The notes beneath the pieces are model-generated. The model saw only the letters and a program-made list of their open reading frames with translations. It searched no databases and was not told where the DNA came from. A stretch of 64,000 nucleotides of DNA from Phycisphaerales bacterium (GTDB lineage: Bacteria > Planctomycetota > Phycisphaerae > UBA1845 > Fen-1342), in contig JALHJL010000001.1 of assembly GCA_022839625.1 (NCBI GenBank), positions 62,001 through 126,000 of the forward strand, in the 5' to 3' direction. A program made the position numbers and the translations under genes. Within the stretch, counting starts at the first letter, position 1. Every line of letters begins with the position of its first letter. Shown here piece after piece: positions 25,557 through 35,025 of the stretch.

Positions 25557-26315
25557 ATGTGCGACCAAGAGCCACGGAGCCACGGAGCCATGAAACCACG
25601 CAGCGGACGGTGGCTGCGAGAACGAGTCGGCCGTCGCGGGCCGCGGCGTAACAGCGGCGGCGCCTTGGCGGGTCTCGGCGGCTTGCTGGTGCTGGGCGCC
25701 CTGGCCGGCTGCGCCCGTAACCTGACCGTCTGGCAGGACCACTACATCAACACCGCGCCCCACGCGAACCGGCCGCCCGAGAAGCGCACCGGCGAGCCGC
25801 TGGAACTGGCGATCGTGGCCGTCTATCCGTCCGACCTCAAAAAACCGAGCAACGAGCTCCTGCGGCCGGACTCGCCGGTCACCTGCAAGGACTGGTTCGA
25901 GCGCTGTCCGGTCGGGGGCCGCGGTGAGGCGTCCGTGGGTGGAGACCGGTTCGACCTGCCACGGGACCAGATCTTCCTGTTCGCGAAGGATGCCAAGGAC
26001 CCCAAGCTGTACGGCAAGGTCATCGGCAAGGCCCTCAGCGGGGCGCACAAAGACGGCAAGGAGCCGATCCGCAAGGGCGGGATCGTGTACCGCCTGGGGA
26101 CGATCCATGACCACGACGCGGTGCTGTACGTCTTCCCGAAGTTCATCGGCCGCGACGGCGGCTACCTGCCGATCGCGCCGGTCAAGTTTCATCCGCCCGG
26201 CGCGTACACGGACGACCTGGTCGTCCGGATCGGCGTGCGGGAGAACCAGCCGATCGAGCAGGCGCAGTACATCGAGAACCTGACGCCGCGCAAGCTGCAC
26301 GGGCGGGAGAAGTAA
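25557..26315 (+). CDS. tssJ: Type VI membrane-complex lipoprotein, TssJ-like
   Basis: This is a 252-residue protein with an unusually long basic leader (about 34 residues, many Arg) before the hydrophobic segment and the lipobox LGALAGC (Cys52). The mature domain is beta-rich, with LELAIVAVYPSDL as first strand and a final VRIGVRENQPIEQ strand, in keeping with the transthyretin-like fold of TssJ, the outer-membrane lipoprotein that holds TssM. Sequence similarity to the family is weak, so the call leans on lipidation and position directly before tssK-tssL-tssM. The ATG at 25557 is supported by GGAGG eight bases upstream; the ATG at 25590 sits in a small GGAGCCAC repeat with poor spacing. Confidence 0.65.
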   Translation: MCDQEPRSHGAMKPRSGRWLRERVGRRGPRRNSGGALAGLGGLLVLGALAGCARNLTVWQDHYINTAPHANRPPEKRTGEPLELAIVAVYPSDLKKPSNELLRPDSPVTCKDWFERCPVGGRGEASVGGDRFDLPRDQIFLFAKDAKDPKLYGKVIGKALSGAHKDGKEPIRKGGIVYRLGTIHDHDAVLYVFPKFIGRDGGYLPIAPVKFHPPGAYTDDLVVRIGVRENQPIEQAQYIENLTPRKLHGREK

Positions 26316-26327
26316 CGAACCGCATGT

Positions 26328-26367
26328 GGCGCATGGCGAATAGCAAATAGCGAATGGCGAGTAGCGA
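26328..26367. repeat. Short direct repeats (GCGAATAGC words) before tssK
   Basis: Four to five approximate copies of a 10-bp word (GCGAATAGCA, GCGAATGGCG, GTAGCGAATG) fill the 52-bp gap between the lipoprotein gene and tssK. Similar words occur at 48410-48432. Confidence 0.7.
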
Positions 26368-27789
26368 ATGACGTTCTGGACCGAGATTCACTGGTACGAG
26401 GGGATGTTCCTGCGGCCGCACCATCTCCAGGCTGGCCAGCGGCGGCTGGAGACACTGGTGCGTGCCACGCTGGATGCCGCGACCCCGTTTGCGTGGGGCT
26501 TCGTCGAGCTGGAAATCGCCCAGGAGCCGCTGGAGAATTGCACGTTGCGGGTGGACCGCTGTGCGCTGCGGCTGAAGGACGGAACCTGGGTGCGGGTGCC
26601 CGAGAACACGGAGGTGGCCCCGCTGAACTTCGAGGCGGCGCTGGCGGACAGGGGCGGGGCCGTGGACGTGCACTTCGGTGTCCCCCAGATGCAGGAGGTG
26701 CGGGCCAATGCGGTGCCGCTCGAAAGCCCCGAACGCGTGAGCGGCGCGCCGCGCTATGAGCCGCAGGCGCTCACGCGCCGCGACGAGAACACGGGCGAGA
26801 ACCCGCAAACGCTCTACGTGCGGCGGATGCGCGGCAAGCTGTTCTCGGCCGGCGAGGACATGACGGGCTACGAAGTCGTGCGGCTGGGGCGCGTGAAGCG
26901 CACCGATCGTCCGGGGGCGGTCCCGGAGCTGGACGAGCTGGGTGCCGGCCCGCTGCTGGCGGTGCAGGCGGACGCCGGCCTGAGTGCCCTGATCAAGTCG
27001 CTGGCGGACCAGGTGGAGGCGAAAAACGAGGTGCTGGCGCGCGAGGCGCGCGAAACGCGGATGGCCTTCACCGACGGCGTCGGCGCGAACACCGAGCACC
27101 TGCTCAAGCTGCACGCGCTCAATCCGGCCCGCACTGCGCTGCGCGCCCTGCTGCAAAGTCCGCTGCTGCACCCGTATGCCGTTTTCACCGTGCTCTGCGA
27201 GCTCATCGGGCACTTGTCGATCTTCCATGACGACCTGGTGCCCGGCGCACTGCCGACGTACGACCACGACCGGCCGGCGGAGAGCCTGGAGACGGTGCGG
27301 AAGCGGCTGGTCGTGTTGCTCGACGCGCTGCGTCCGATGGCGTACGTGGAGCGGGGCTTCGCGCGGAAGAAGGACGAGCGCGGCCGCGACGGTCTGGAGG
27401 TCGAGCTGGACCGCAAGTGGGTCGACGAGAACCTGGACATGTACGTGGGTCTGCACGCGGACGACCGGGAGATCAACGAGGTCTACCAGGAGGTCTACGG
27501 GAAGCTCGATATGAAGTTGGCCTCGCCCCAGCGCTGCCCGCGGATCCACAACATCGCGGTGCGCGGCCTGCGGTTGCAGGTGAAGGCCCCGCCGGCGGGC
27601 ACGCTGCCGCGCCGTCCGGGGCTGCACTACTTCCGAGTGGACAAGACCATCGGTTCCGACCGGACGGATTACTGGAAGGAATGCGAGCAAGAGCGTGGGA
27701 TTCGGATGAGCATTCGGGAGGGGCAGATTGCGGCGATGGAGCAGTTCCGGCCGACGCTGTACGTGTGCCTGAAGGCAGTGGGCAAGTGA
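26368..27789 (+). CDS. tssK: Type VI baseplate protein TssK
   Basis: This is 473 residues, normal for TssK (ImpJ/VasE), the trimeric adaptor linking the baseplate to the TssL/TssM membrane complex. The family start is clear: IHWYEGMFLRPHHLQ (7-21), followed by the shell-domain pattern with ALRLKDGTWVRVP. The C-terminal head includes LPRRPGLHYFRVDK and MEQFRPTLYVCLK. The start ATG lies within the upstream short repeats and lacks a strong Shine-Dalgarno. It is followed by a 121-bp repeat-bearing gap before tssL. Confidence 0.95.
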   Translation: MTFWTEIHWYEGMFLRPHHLQAGQRRLETLVRATLDAATPFAWGFVELEIAQEPLENCTLRVDRCALRLKDGTWVRVPENTEVAPLNFEAALADRGGAVDVHFGVPQMQEVRANAVPLESPERVSGAPRYEPQALTRRDENTGENPQTLYVRRMRGKLFSAGEDMTGYEVVRLGRVKRTDRPGAVPELDELGAGPLLAVQADAGLSALIKSLADQVEAKNEVLAREARETRMAFTDGVGANTEHLLKLHALNPARTALRALLQSPLLHPYAVFTVLCELIGHLSIFHDDLVPGALPTYDHDRPAESLETVRKRLVVLLDALRPMAYVERGFARKKDERGRDGLEVELDRKWVDENLDMYVGLHADDREINEVYQEVYGKLDMKLASPQRCPRIHNIAVRGLRLQVKAPPAGTLPRRPGLHYFRVDKTIGSDRTDYWKECEQERGIRMSIREGQIAAMEQFRPTLYVCLKAVGK

Positions 27790-27794
27790 GAAGT

Positions 27795-27901
27795 GGCAGG
27801 GTCCAAGGGTTCAAGGGGCCAAGGGGTCAAGGGGTGAACTGTGCCGTTTCTTTCTTCCTCGGACCCTCGGACCCTCAAGCCCGCGGCCCCCGCTTGAAAG
27901 G
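27795..27901. repeat. Inverted 'word' repeat between tssK and tssL
   Basis: The left arm has repeated octamer-like words (CCAAGGGGTCAAGGGG, 27813-27828). The right arm (about 27857-27897) holds complementary words (CTCGGACCCTCGGACC). The arms could form a long imperfect stem. The same design, with different copy details, lies at 48438-48535. Confidence 0.65.
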
Positions 27902-27910
27902 ACTCCATGC

Positions 27911-28687
27911 ATGAGTGAACGCGACACGGCCCCGGCTTTGCGGCTGACGGAGGTGTGCTGGCCCGTCTTCGACGCGCTGATCAACTTCGCCCGGCACGTG
28001 AAGCGGGAGACGACGGCGCCGCCGGAGCAGGTACGGTTCGAGATGCTGACGGCCCTGCGTGACGCGGAGGACGTCGCCCGCCGCGACCCGGTGACCGAGC
28101 GGCTGTGGGACGATCGGGTCAAGGCGATGATGGTCTACGTGATCGACTACAAGATGCTGAACACGCCCTGGCCGGGGCGGAACTTCTGGTTCGAGAACCG
28201 CTTCGAGACCGACCCGAGCATCCTGGACCACGTGGAGGCCCTGGGGGGCGAGAAGTTCTTCGAGGACTGCGACGAGATTCAGCGCGAGTACGAGGTGGCC
28301 GAGCGGCGTGACCGACGGGACACCGGGGAGCTGGCGGAACTGCTGAACCTGTACTTCATCAGCCTGCGGATGGGGTTCAAGGGGCAGTTCCACGACCGGC
28401 CGCAGGAGCTGGCGGACTACACGCGGCGGCTGTTCTCGCGGCTGCCGGCGTACGCGACGACGCGCGGCAAGGAGATGTTCCCGGACGCCTACCGGCACAA
28501 TCAGGAAGTGAAGGTCGATTACCGCCTGGGCATGAGCCTGACGCTCGTGCTGGTGGTCCTGGCGGTGGTGGTGGGGGTGACGCTGGTGACGTTCCGGGTA
28601 GCGTGGTCGCGCGAGACGGCGGAGATCGCACGGGTCGCGGCGGAGTGGGAAGCCCCGCCGGCGCCTGAGGCGGAGGGCACGCGATGA
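27911..28687 (+). CDS. tssL: Type VI inner-membrane protein TssL (DotU/ImpK family)
   Basis: This is 258 residues. The cytoplasmic helical domain has the DotU-type pattern (DPVTERLWDDRVKAMMVYVID, NFWFENRF, FFEDCDEI, LNLYFISLRMGFKG). A single C-terminal transmembrane helix follows (about 210-232, LTLVLVVLAVVVGVTL). There is only a short periplasmic tail and no OmpA-like peptidoglycan-binding domain, so anchoring to the wall must come from elsewhere. AAAGGA precedes the ATG. The stop overlaps the tssM start by 4 bp (ATGA), which couples the two partners of the membrane complex. Confidence 0.95.
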   Translation: MSERDTAPALRLTEVCWPVFDALINFARHVKRETTAPPEQVRFEMLTALRDAEDVARRDPVTERLWDDRVKAMMVYVIDYKMLNTPWPGRNFWFENRFETDPSILDHVEALGGEKFFEDCDEIQREYEVAERRDRRDTGELAELLNLYFISLRMGFKGQFHDRPQELADYTRRLFSRLPAYATTRGKEMFPDAYRHNQEVKVDYRLGMSLTLVLVVLAVVVGVTLVTFRVAWSRETAEIARVAAEWEAPPAPEAEGTR

Positions 28688-31600
28688 ACAAGCTGCTGGG
28701 CATGTACAACAAGCTGCCGCGTGAGATTCGCCTGATGGTGGGGATGGCGGGCCTGGCAACGCCGATCGGCATCATCTTTTTCATGCAGCGGTATTTGTTC
28801 AAGGGGGCGCCGATCTGGCTGATTACGCTGGGGGTGGCGGCGGTAATCGGGGTGCTGTCGCTGTTGGGGTGGGGGATTTCGCGGCTGTTCGGGCGGGCGT
28901 CGCGGAAGCGGACGAAGAAGCTGGAGTCGGACCTGGCGGGCGAGGCGGAAGCCGGCCGGGTCTCGATGGATCTGCGGGCGGCGGTGAAGTCGAACAACGA
29001 GAAGTTCTTCACCGCCATCAAGGACATGCGGAAACTGGGGATCAGCGTCTACGACCTGCCCTGGTACATCGTGATCGGGGACTCGGGTTGCGGGAAGACG
29101 AAGCTGATCAACGAGGGCGGGCTGACGTTCTCGACCGGCAAGCCGGAGGGCTACCAGCTCGGAACGCTGAACTACAACTGGTGGTTCACGGAGGACGCGA
29201 TCTTCGTGGACATGGCGGGCCGGCTGTGCAACCCGCAGGAGGACGCGGACCGGCGGGAGTGGGAGTCGTTTCTGCGAACGATCGCGACGGGCCGCCGCGG
29301 GTATCCGATCAACGGGGTCTTGTGCTGCGTATCGGCGGAGCACTTGCTGCAGGAGTCGCCGGAGCAGCACGAGGCGGACGCGAACACGCTGCTGGAGCGG
29401 CTGCGCGACCTGCAAAACAAGCTGGGGGTGACGTTCGCGACGTACCTGGTGGTGACGAAGTGCGACAAGATCGTGGGGTTCATGCAGTTCTTCGACCGGG
29501 CCGAGCGGGACATCACGATCAAGAACCAGATCTTCGGCTGGTCGCGCCCGGGCGACTTCGGCGAGCTGCGCGACCCGGAGCTGTTCAGCAGCGACTTCGA
29601 CGGCGTCTACAGCCGGCTGAACGAGTTGCGGCTGCGGCGGCTGAACGACGAGGTGGACGAGTTCGAGCTGGGGATGGCCTACAGCTTCCCGGAGGAGTTC
29701 CGGCAGCTCAAGGAGCCGCTGCTGACCTACGTGCGGGCGCTGTTCCCCGCCATCAAGAGCCCGCGGGCAGTGAAGAACCTGATCTTCCGCGGAGTGTATT
29801 TCACGAGCGCGACCCAGCAGGGCGGGCTGATTCTGCGGCACCTGGCGGAGCGGCTGGGCGCGGACGTGGCCGACCAGTTCCCGCCGCTGGAGAGCATGTA
29901 CCCGCGGCCGCGGCCGCACTTCGTGAAGGACCTGCTGTTCCGCAAGGTCTTCCCCGAACACGGCCTGGTGTTCCGGAACGAGCAGGAAGTCGTGCGGAAC
30001 CGCAAGCTGGCCCGGCTACTGACGGTTGGTACGGCGGCGATCGGCGTGGCCCTGGTGACGTTGCTGGTCGTGAGTGCCGTGCAGTTCGGGCGGTTGATTG
30101 CGGACCCGCGCGAGCACGCCGGTCAGTCGCGGGGCGTGGTCGAGCAGCCGTTGACGGCGGCCTTCGAGCACGCGCGCACGCTGGACCGGGACGTGTCCAC
30201 GCTACGGGCCAGCAAGTGGCCCCTGTTCCTGTCGCTGGGGATCGGGGCGAGCCGGCCGGCGAACGATTTGAGTACAATCCAGTTACGGGTCTTCGAACGC
30301 GGCGTGCTGCGCCGCGCGCTGGAAAGCGCGGACCACGCGCTGCGGACGGGTGGGGTGGGCGTCTTGCCCGCCGGAGATAGGGTGAGCATTCCCTTCGACG
30401 CCTTTCGCGGCGCCCTGCGCGAGTACCTGCGCTGGCACGGGTGCGCGTGGAGCGCGAGTGTCCCACAGGGGGCGCTGGAGGCGGACAGCTTTCAGACCCT
30501 GTGCGGCGCGGCGAGCGCGACGCCGGGGGTGGCGGCGCTGTTGTCGGAGCAGGGGCTGGAGCAGACGCGGCGGTACTTCTCAGCCATTGGTGACCGCCGG
30601 GGCTGGAGTCACCCGGCCATGCTGCTGCGGGACGGGGGGTTCGATCCGGCGGCCACGATACGGGCAGCGGTGGCAGCCTTGCACGAGTACCTGTCCGCGT
30701 ACGCGACCCTGACCGAGACGAACCCGGACCCGCTGATCGCCGAGTGGATGCGGCTGCGTGCGGCGTGTGCTCGCATTGATGCGGCGTACAGCGCGATCCT
30801 GTCGGCGGCGGAGAGCCCGATCGAGACGCAGGAGCAGTTGGAGAGCTTCGCGCAGGTATTTGGAGAGCACTACACGGCCTTTCAGCAGGCACTGGCGGAA
30901 CTGACGTGGAAGGGTCCGCGGCCGGGGACCTACCTGCGGATCGCGTTGCTGCGGGACGCTTTGCGGGGGCAGTTGGCGAATTGGCGCGGCTACCAGCAGG
31001 AGTTGCTGGACGCGTATGGGACGTGCGGCGGCTCCCTGGAGGGTGCTCCCGACGGCTCCGGTGTCTCGCCGGAGGTATCGGCTGGTGTGCAGGCGGTCAG
31101 AACGCTGGTAGCGGGGGATGGCGCGAACCTGCGCGGTTTGCAGCGCGTGTTGTGGGAGAACCTGGTCGCGGCGGGGCTGGCGGAGGAACGCGCCTACGAC
31201 CCGGAGTACTTCGGGGAGGCGTTTGACAAGCTGGTGCGGGAGGTGGACGACGCCTACGGGCACATTCTGGCGGTCGCACGGGCGGGCGAGAGTCCGGCGG
31301 ATGATCGGCTCGCGCTGACGACGGACCTGACGGATACCGTCGGCGGCGTGTTGGCGCGCGTGCACGAACGGCTCGCGGGCGGTACGGGCGGGCGCGCACC
31401 GGAGACTCCGGGCGAGTGGCTGGCGGTCTTCCAGGAATTGTTTGACCCGGCGCTCGCGGGGGGTGCGGCAGTGCTGAGCGCGGAGGTCCTGGAGCGTCTG
31501 GATCCGCGGTGGCAGCGGGCGCGGCTGGAGCGGTTGAACAATACGTACCTGGGGCTCATCAGCAAGTCACGGGCGACGGCCCTGCTGGAGAAGATGGAGA

Positions 31601-33528
31601 CGCTGCTGGAGCCGTCACGGACATGGGGTTTGGCGGAGTTGGCACCACGGTGGCGTGAGCCGCAGAGTTCGGCGTACACGATCGCGATTCCTATGGCGCC
31701 GGATGCGGCGCCCGCGCCGCGGGAGGAGGCTGCGCCCAGCGCGCCGCCGCCCAAGGCGCCCGCCGGTCTGCCTCCGCTCGGGCGGCCGACGGTGCCGCCG
31801 GCCGGTCCGAGGCCGGCCGAGCCGCCGCGACCGGCGCCGGACCTGCCGCGGACGGTGGGTCTGGCGGGCGCAGGCCAGATTCCGGGCTGTGCGAGTCCGG
31901 ACTTCCTGAACGACCGCGCGCGGGAATGCGTGCAGTTGATGTGGTGCCTGGGGCATCTTGAGCCGCGGCAGTACTTCGCCCGCGCGGGTGAGACGCCGCC
32001 GCGGAACCAGCGCTGCCTGGGGTTGCTGGAGGCGTCCTGGAAACAGTACTGCGAAGCGTACGTGGACCAATGGAAGGTGGCCTACGAGTCGAAGTCGCTG
32101 TCGGAGCTGGCGCGCGTGACGCGCGTGTCGACGTCGTGGGAGGCGCTGGCGAGTCAGTTCCAAACGAGCCCGGGCCGGGCCCAGGTGGACGAGCGCGCGG
32201 TCGTGCGGGACGAGTTCCAGCCGGCGTTGACGCAGGCGCTTCAGGCCCTGCCGTGGGCGCTGTACTCGGCGCGGGACGGCTGGCAGCCGGACCCGCAGGA
32301 CCCGTACTACGGGGCACAGAACCGGCGTGTCCTGGAAACGTACAACGGGGCCTTGCGCGACCGCTGGCCGGGGGCCGCGTTTGCCCGCAACGCCCGGACG
32401 GCGGAGACGACGGCGGCCCCGAATCTACAGCCGTGGGAACGGGTGTCGGAGGAGTTCGCGCAGCGCTGGCGGGACTGGTGCACCGCCGCGGGTGCCGCTG
32501 CACCGCTGCCGAGGCGCTTCGACAGCAGCACTTTGCCGACTTTTGCCCCGATTCGCTGGGACGAGATTACGAAGCTGCAAGACGAAACCGGCTTGCAGGA
32601 CGAGCGGATCACGGGCGCGATCGTGGCGTTTCAGAAGACCGCCCAGGACCTGTTGAATGCCGAGTTGACCGGCCGGTTCTGCGCCATCCAGGCGGATACG
32701 CTGGGCGACGTGGCACCCTATGAGGGCTGGCCCTACACGGTGGCGCAGGGCTCGGGGATGACCGCGTTGGAGACCGTGCCGTTTGACCAGTTCGCGCGCT
32801 TGCTGAACCTCGTCCATCAGGCCGACGAGACGCTGAAGCCATTGGAGCAGGGGCTGCCGGAGGACGACCCGGTGCGTCGGGCGCGGCGGACGTTTGTGGA
32901 GGCCTGCGCGCGGTGGCGGGAGTTCCTGCGGCTGAGCCCGCAGGGGGCCGCGGTGCCGTTGGAATTGGAAGTCTCGACGGCGGACCCCGTCGGGGCACCG
33001 TATGGTCAGGAGCGCGTGGACGACTCGGCGCAGCACTGGTACGCGCGGGTGCGGTTGGCGCTGGGGCTGGAGTGGCAGAAGGTGGCGGGCCAGGCGGGGA
33101 CGGACCCGCTCGTTTTCGAGACGGTGGCGGAAGCCTGGGGTCGCCCGGTCCGGACAGTCTGGAAATGGACGACGTCGCTCGAGCAGCCGGACATCTCGTT
33201 CGAGCTCGTGGATGGGATCGAGTCGGAGCGTGGCTTCGTCTCGCCGCGCATCAACGCACGGGCCCTGGGCCGGAATTCGGCCCTGGCCTTGTGCGCGTTT
33301 CTGCATCGCTATGGCGTATACCACGACGGCAACTGGGTCGTGACCTTCGGGATACGACTGGCGGATGCGTTTACGGCCGCCGGGAAGTCAGACCTGATTC
33401 CCCGTCTGCCTGAACCGGGCTGGACGGTGGGCATGAAGTTCTACTTACGGCTGTCTCCGGGCCGCGAGCTGCCCGACCCGATCGTGAAGCTGGCGCCGAC
33501 GCCCGGCGCCGCGCCCAGCGCGCCGTAG
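28684..33528 (+). CDS. tssM: Type VI membrane-complex ATPase-like protein TssM (IcmF)
   Basis: This 1614-residue protein is larger than many TssM proteins (about 1100-1300), the extra length lying in the periplasmic part. Two transmembrane helices lie at about 18-36 and 43-65, and a third at about 443-466. The cytoplasmic domain has an intact Walker A, GDSGCGKT (132-139), and a Walker B-like IFVDMAGR (173-180). The periplasmic region (about 470-1614) is helical, with a Pro/Ala-rich linker near 1005-1060 (APPPKAPAGLPPLGRP) dividing it. The C-terminal beta domain that binds TssJ should lie at about 1450-1600. It forms the membrane channel with TssL and the TssJ-like lipoprotein. Confidence 0.95.
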   Translation: MNKLLGMYNKLPREIRLMVGMAGLATPIGIIFFMQRYLFKGAPIWLITLGVAAVIGVLSLLGWGISRLFGRASRKRTKKLESDLAGEAEAGRVSMDLRAAVKSNNEKFFTAIKDMRKLGISVYDLPWYIVIGDSGCGKTKLINEGGLTFSTGKPEGYQLGTLNYNWWFTEDAIFVDMAGRLCNPQEDADRREWESFLRTIATGRRGYPINGVLCCVSAEHLLQESPEQHEADANTLLERLRDLQNKLGVTFATYLVVTKCDKIVGFMQFFDRAERDITIKNQIFGWSRPGDFGELRDPELFSSDFDGVYSRLNELRLRRLNDEVDEFELGMAYSFPEEFRQLKEPLLTYVRALFPAIKSPRAVKNLIFRGVYFTSATQQGGLILRHLAERLGADVADQFPPLESMYPRPRPHFVKDLLFRKVFPEHGLVFRNEQEVVRNRKLARLLTVGTAAIGVALVTLLVVSAVQFGRLIADPREHAGQSRGVVEQPLTAAFEHARTLDRDVSTLRASKWPLFLSLGIGASRPANDLSTIQLRVFERGVLRRALESADHALRTGGVGVLPAGDRVSIPFDAFRGALREYLRWHGCAWSASVPQGALEADSFQTLCGAASATPGVAALLSEQGLEQTRRYFSAIGDRRGWSHPAMLLRDGGFDPAATIRAAVAALHEYLSAYATLTETNPDPLIAEWMRLRAACARIDAAYSAILSAAESPIETQEQLESFAQVFGEHYTAFQQALAELTWKGPRPGTYLRIALLRDALRGQLANWRGYQQELLDAYGTCGGSLEGAPDGSGVSPEVSAGVQAVRTLVAGDGANLRGLQRVLWENLVAAGLAEERAYDPEYFGEAFDKLVREVDDAYGHILAVARAGESPADDRLALTTDLTDTVGGVLARVHERLAGGTGGRAPETPGEWLAVFQELFDPALAGGAAVLSAEVLERLDPRWQRARLERLNNTYLGLISKSRATALLEKMETLLEPSRTWGLAELAPRWREPQSSAYTIAIPMAPDAAPAPREEAAPSAPPPKAPAGLPPLGRPTVPPAGPRPAEPPRPAPDLPRTVGLAGAGQIPGCASPDFLNDRARECVQLMWCLGHLEPRQYFARAGETPPRNQRCLGLLEASWKQYCEAYVDQWKVAYESKSLSELARVTRVSTSWEALASQFQTSPGRAQVDERAVVRDEFQPALTQALQALPWALYSARDGWQPDPQDPYYGAQNRRVLETYNGALRDRWPGAAFARNARTAETTAAPNLQPWERVSEEFAQRWRDWCTAAGAAAPLPRRFDSSTLPTFAPIRWDEITKLQDETGLQDERITGAIVAFQKTAQDLLNAELTGRFCAIQADTLGDVAPYEGWPYTVAQGSGMTALETVPFDQFARLLNLVHQADETLKPLEQGLPEDDPVRRARRTFVEACARWREFLRLSPQGAAVPLELEVSTADPVGAPYGQERVDDSAQHWYARVRLALGLEWQKVAGQAGTDPLVFETVAEAWGRPVRTVWKWTTSLEQPDISFELVDGIESERGFVSPRINARALGRNSALALCAFLHRYGVYHDGNWVVTFGIRLADAFTAAGKSDLIPRLPEPGWTVGMKFYLRLSPGRELPDPIVKLAPTPGAAPSAP

Positions 33529-33550
33529 CGCGGCTGCCCCTCGCGCTGGC

Positions 33551-33623
33551 GGCGGGTTTCCGCCCCGCGCGGGGTGCCATTGGCGGCGTGTCCGCGCAGG
33601 GTGCCATTGGCGGCTTGTCCGCC
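33551..33623. repeat. Cluster of GGCGG-CCGCC hairpins between tssM and tagF
   Basis: GGCGGGTTTCCGCC (33551-33564), CCCCGCGCGGGG (33563-33574), a GGCGGCGTGTCCGC copy and GGCGGCTTGTCCGCC (33609-33623) occur in a row. The units are joined by GGGTGCCATT. The last hairpin recurs exactly inside tagF (33930-33944). Confidence 0.85.
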
Positions 33624-33689
33624 ACGGTATCCGGTGGTTGGTGGCGCCGCAGTTGCGAAGCGGCGCGGTCTGGTATGAAATTGTGACGT

Positions 33690-34781
33690 ATGGGCTGGAA
33701 GGATCTCTTCAAGGGTAAGGCACCGAAGGCGGAGGCGGACCCGCGCCTGCGCTGGTTCGGGAAGCTCCCGACGTACGCGGATTACTACAGCTCGGCGACG
33801 GACCAGGAGTGGGCGGTCGAGTTCAACGACTGGGTGCTCAAGGGCTTCGAGATGTACCTGAGTCGCCGCGCAGGGGGTGCCGCCGGCCGCACAGGAGGGG
33901 GTGGCACTGGCGGCGCCGGGGGTACTCCTGGCGGCTTGTCCGCCAATGCGCTCGAGGCGCGGCTGCCGATGGCGCTGTGCGCACTGCGGCTGCCGAAATC
34001 AGGGATGACGGTCCTGGCGTACATCGAGGATTTTGGGGGGGACATGCGCGGGCGGCCGTTCCCGCTGTGCTTCTACGTGGGCGTGCCGAGTGTTTCCTGG
34101 CCGGGACCGACCAGTGCCAACGTTCCGGCGGGGCTGTGCGTGCTGCGCGGCTTGATGGCGCTACGGCCGCTGATCTTCCGGTTTTTCAACAACCCCGGGC
34201 GCTTCGAGGGTGTCTTCGGCGGGCGGGAAATCAAGCTGGACGATCTTGGACCGGAGGCGCGCGACACGTCCTGGCAGTCGGCGGCCCGGTCGCTACCCTT
34301 GGCAGACTGGTTTCAGGCGACCCGGCCATGCCTTAAGGCAAGCGACCTGGAGACCTGGCTGGAGTTGGCCTCCGGCTGGGGTGCGAGTATCGCGAAGCTC
34401 GACTGCGAGGATTTTGGTCCGACGTTGCGGTTTCCTTTGAGCATGGCGTGGCCGTTCGAAGTCCAGGTGACCGGCTGGCTGTGTTGGCTTGAGCAGCGCA
34501 TGAACCTGAAGGACCGCCTCGCAAGTCTGCTGATCTGCAAGTGTGCGGACGAGGCCACCGGACATCTGAGCGTGGTCGCCCGCGATGTCGTGCCGGAGGA
34601 CTATCTGCTGTCGACGTCGCTCTCGCGGACGCTCAACTATGTGGACGATCTTTCGCTGCTGACCGGGCCCAAAGAGCCGGTTCCGGTGGCGGGCAGTACC
34701 GAGCATGAGTCGGCGGCAGCAGGCGCCGTGCGCGCTCCCGAAACCTGGTCCGACTTCGTCGGGTCTGAAGTGCGCGCGTAA
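33690..34781 (+). CDS. tagF: TagF-like type VI accessory protein (ImpM family) with a repeat-derived insert
   Basis: This is 363 residues. The N-terminal ImpM/TagF signature is readable (WFGKLPTYADYYSS, 22-35; EFNDWVLKGFE). In known systems TagF represses assembly post-translationally, often in opposition to a PpkA kinase pathway; a pseudokinase is present upstream here, but no PppA phosphatase or Fha protein was seen. Residues about 60-88 are an Ala/Gly/Arg-rich stretch (AGGAAGRTGGGGTGGAGG) encoded by DNA matching the hairpin repeat just upstream of the gene, so the gene appears to have absorbed a repeat element in frame. The C-terminal half ends in a low-complexity tail. No clear Shine-Dalgarno was seen. 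Confidence 0.85.
   Translation: MGWKDLFKGKAPKAEADPRLRWFGKLPTYADYYSSATDQEWAVEFNDWVLKGFEMYLSRRAGGAAGRTGGGGTGGAGGTPGGLSANALEARLPMALCALRLPKSGMTVLAYIEDFGGDMRGRPFPLCFYVGVPSVSWPGPTSANVPAGLCVLRGLMALRPLIFRFFNNPGRFEGVFGGREIKLDDLGPEARDTSWQSAARSLPLADWFQATRPCLKASDLETWLELASGWGASIAKLDCEDFGPTLRFPLSMAWPFEVQVTGWLCWLEQRMNLKDRLASLLICKCADEATGHLSVVARDVVPEDYLLSTSLSRTLNYVDDLSLLTGPKEPVPVAGSTEHESAAAGAVRAPETWSDFVGSEVRA
33866..33954 (+). repeat. Repeat element embedded in the tagF coding sequence
   Basis: TGGCGGCTTGTCCGCC (33929-33944) is identical to 33608-33623, and the preceding GGGGGTGGCACTGGCGG resembles the linker words of that cluster. The insert length keeps the frame open and encodes a flexible Gly-rich loop. 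Confidence 0.75.
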
Positions 34782-34782
34782 C

Positions 34783-34811
34783 TTGCCAGTGGCTGTAGGC
34801 AGGGTTAATAT
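34783..34811 (+). promoter_or_regulatory. Candidate promoter upstream of tssA
   Basis: TTGCCA (34783-34788, 5 of 6 to TTGACA) is spaced 17 bp from TAATAT (34806-34811, 4 of 6). It would give a leader of about 200 bases before tssA. The rest of the 244-bp gap holds no gene that can be supported. Confidence 0.35.
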
Positions 34812-35025
34812 ATGGTGTCGGGCTATGGTGGTATCATCCTCGTTGCGGCCTCACGCAGACAGTCGTGGCGAGCTTGGTTTGAATACGGCAACGTGATCGT
34901 GACGGGGTTCGGCGCCCTTGTTTGGTGCGCGGGCCGAAGATTCATGTTGGCCGATTGCGTAAGCGGTTCCGGAACGACCGGCCCGGTTCGGGGCTGGCGT
35001 TCTGCGTTCTCATCCGGAGTAGGCA

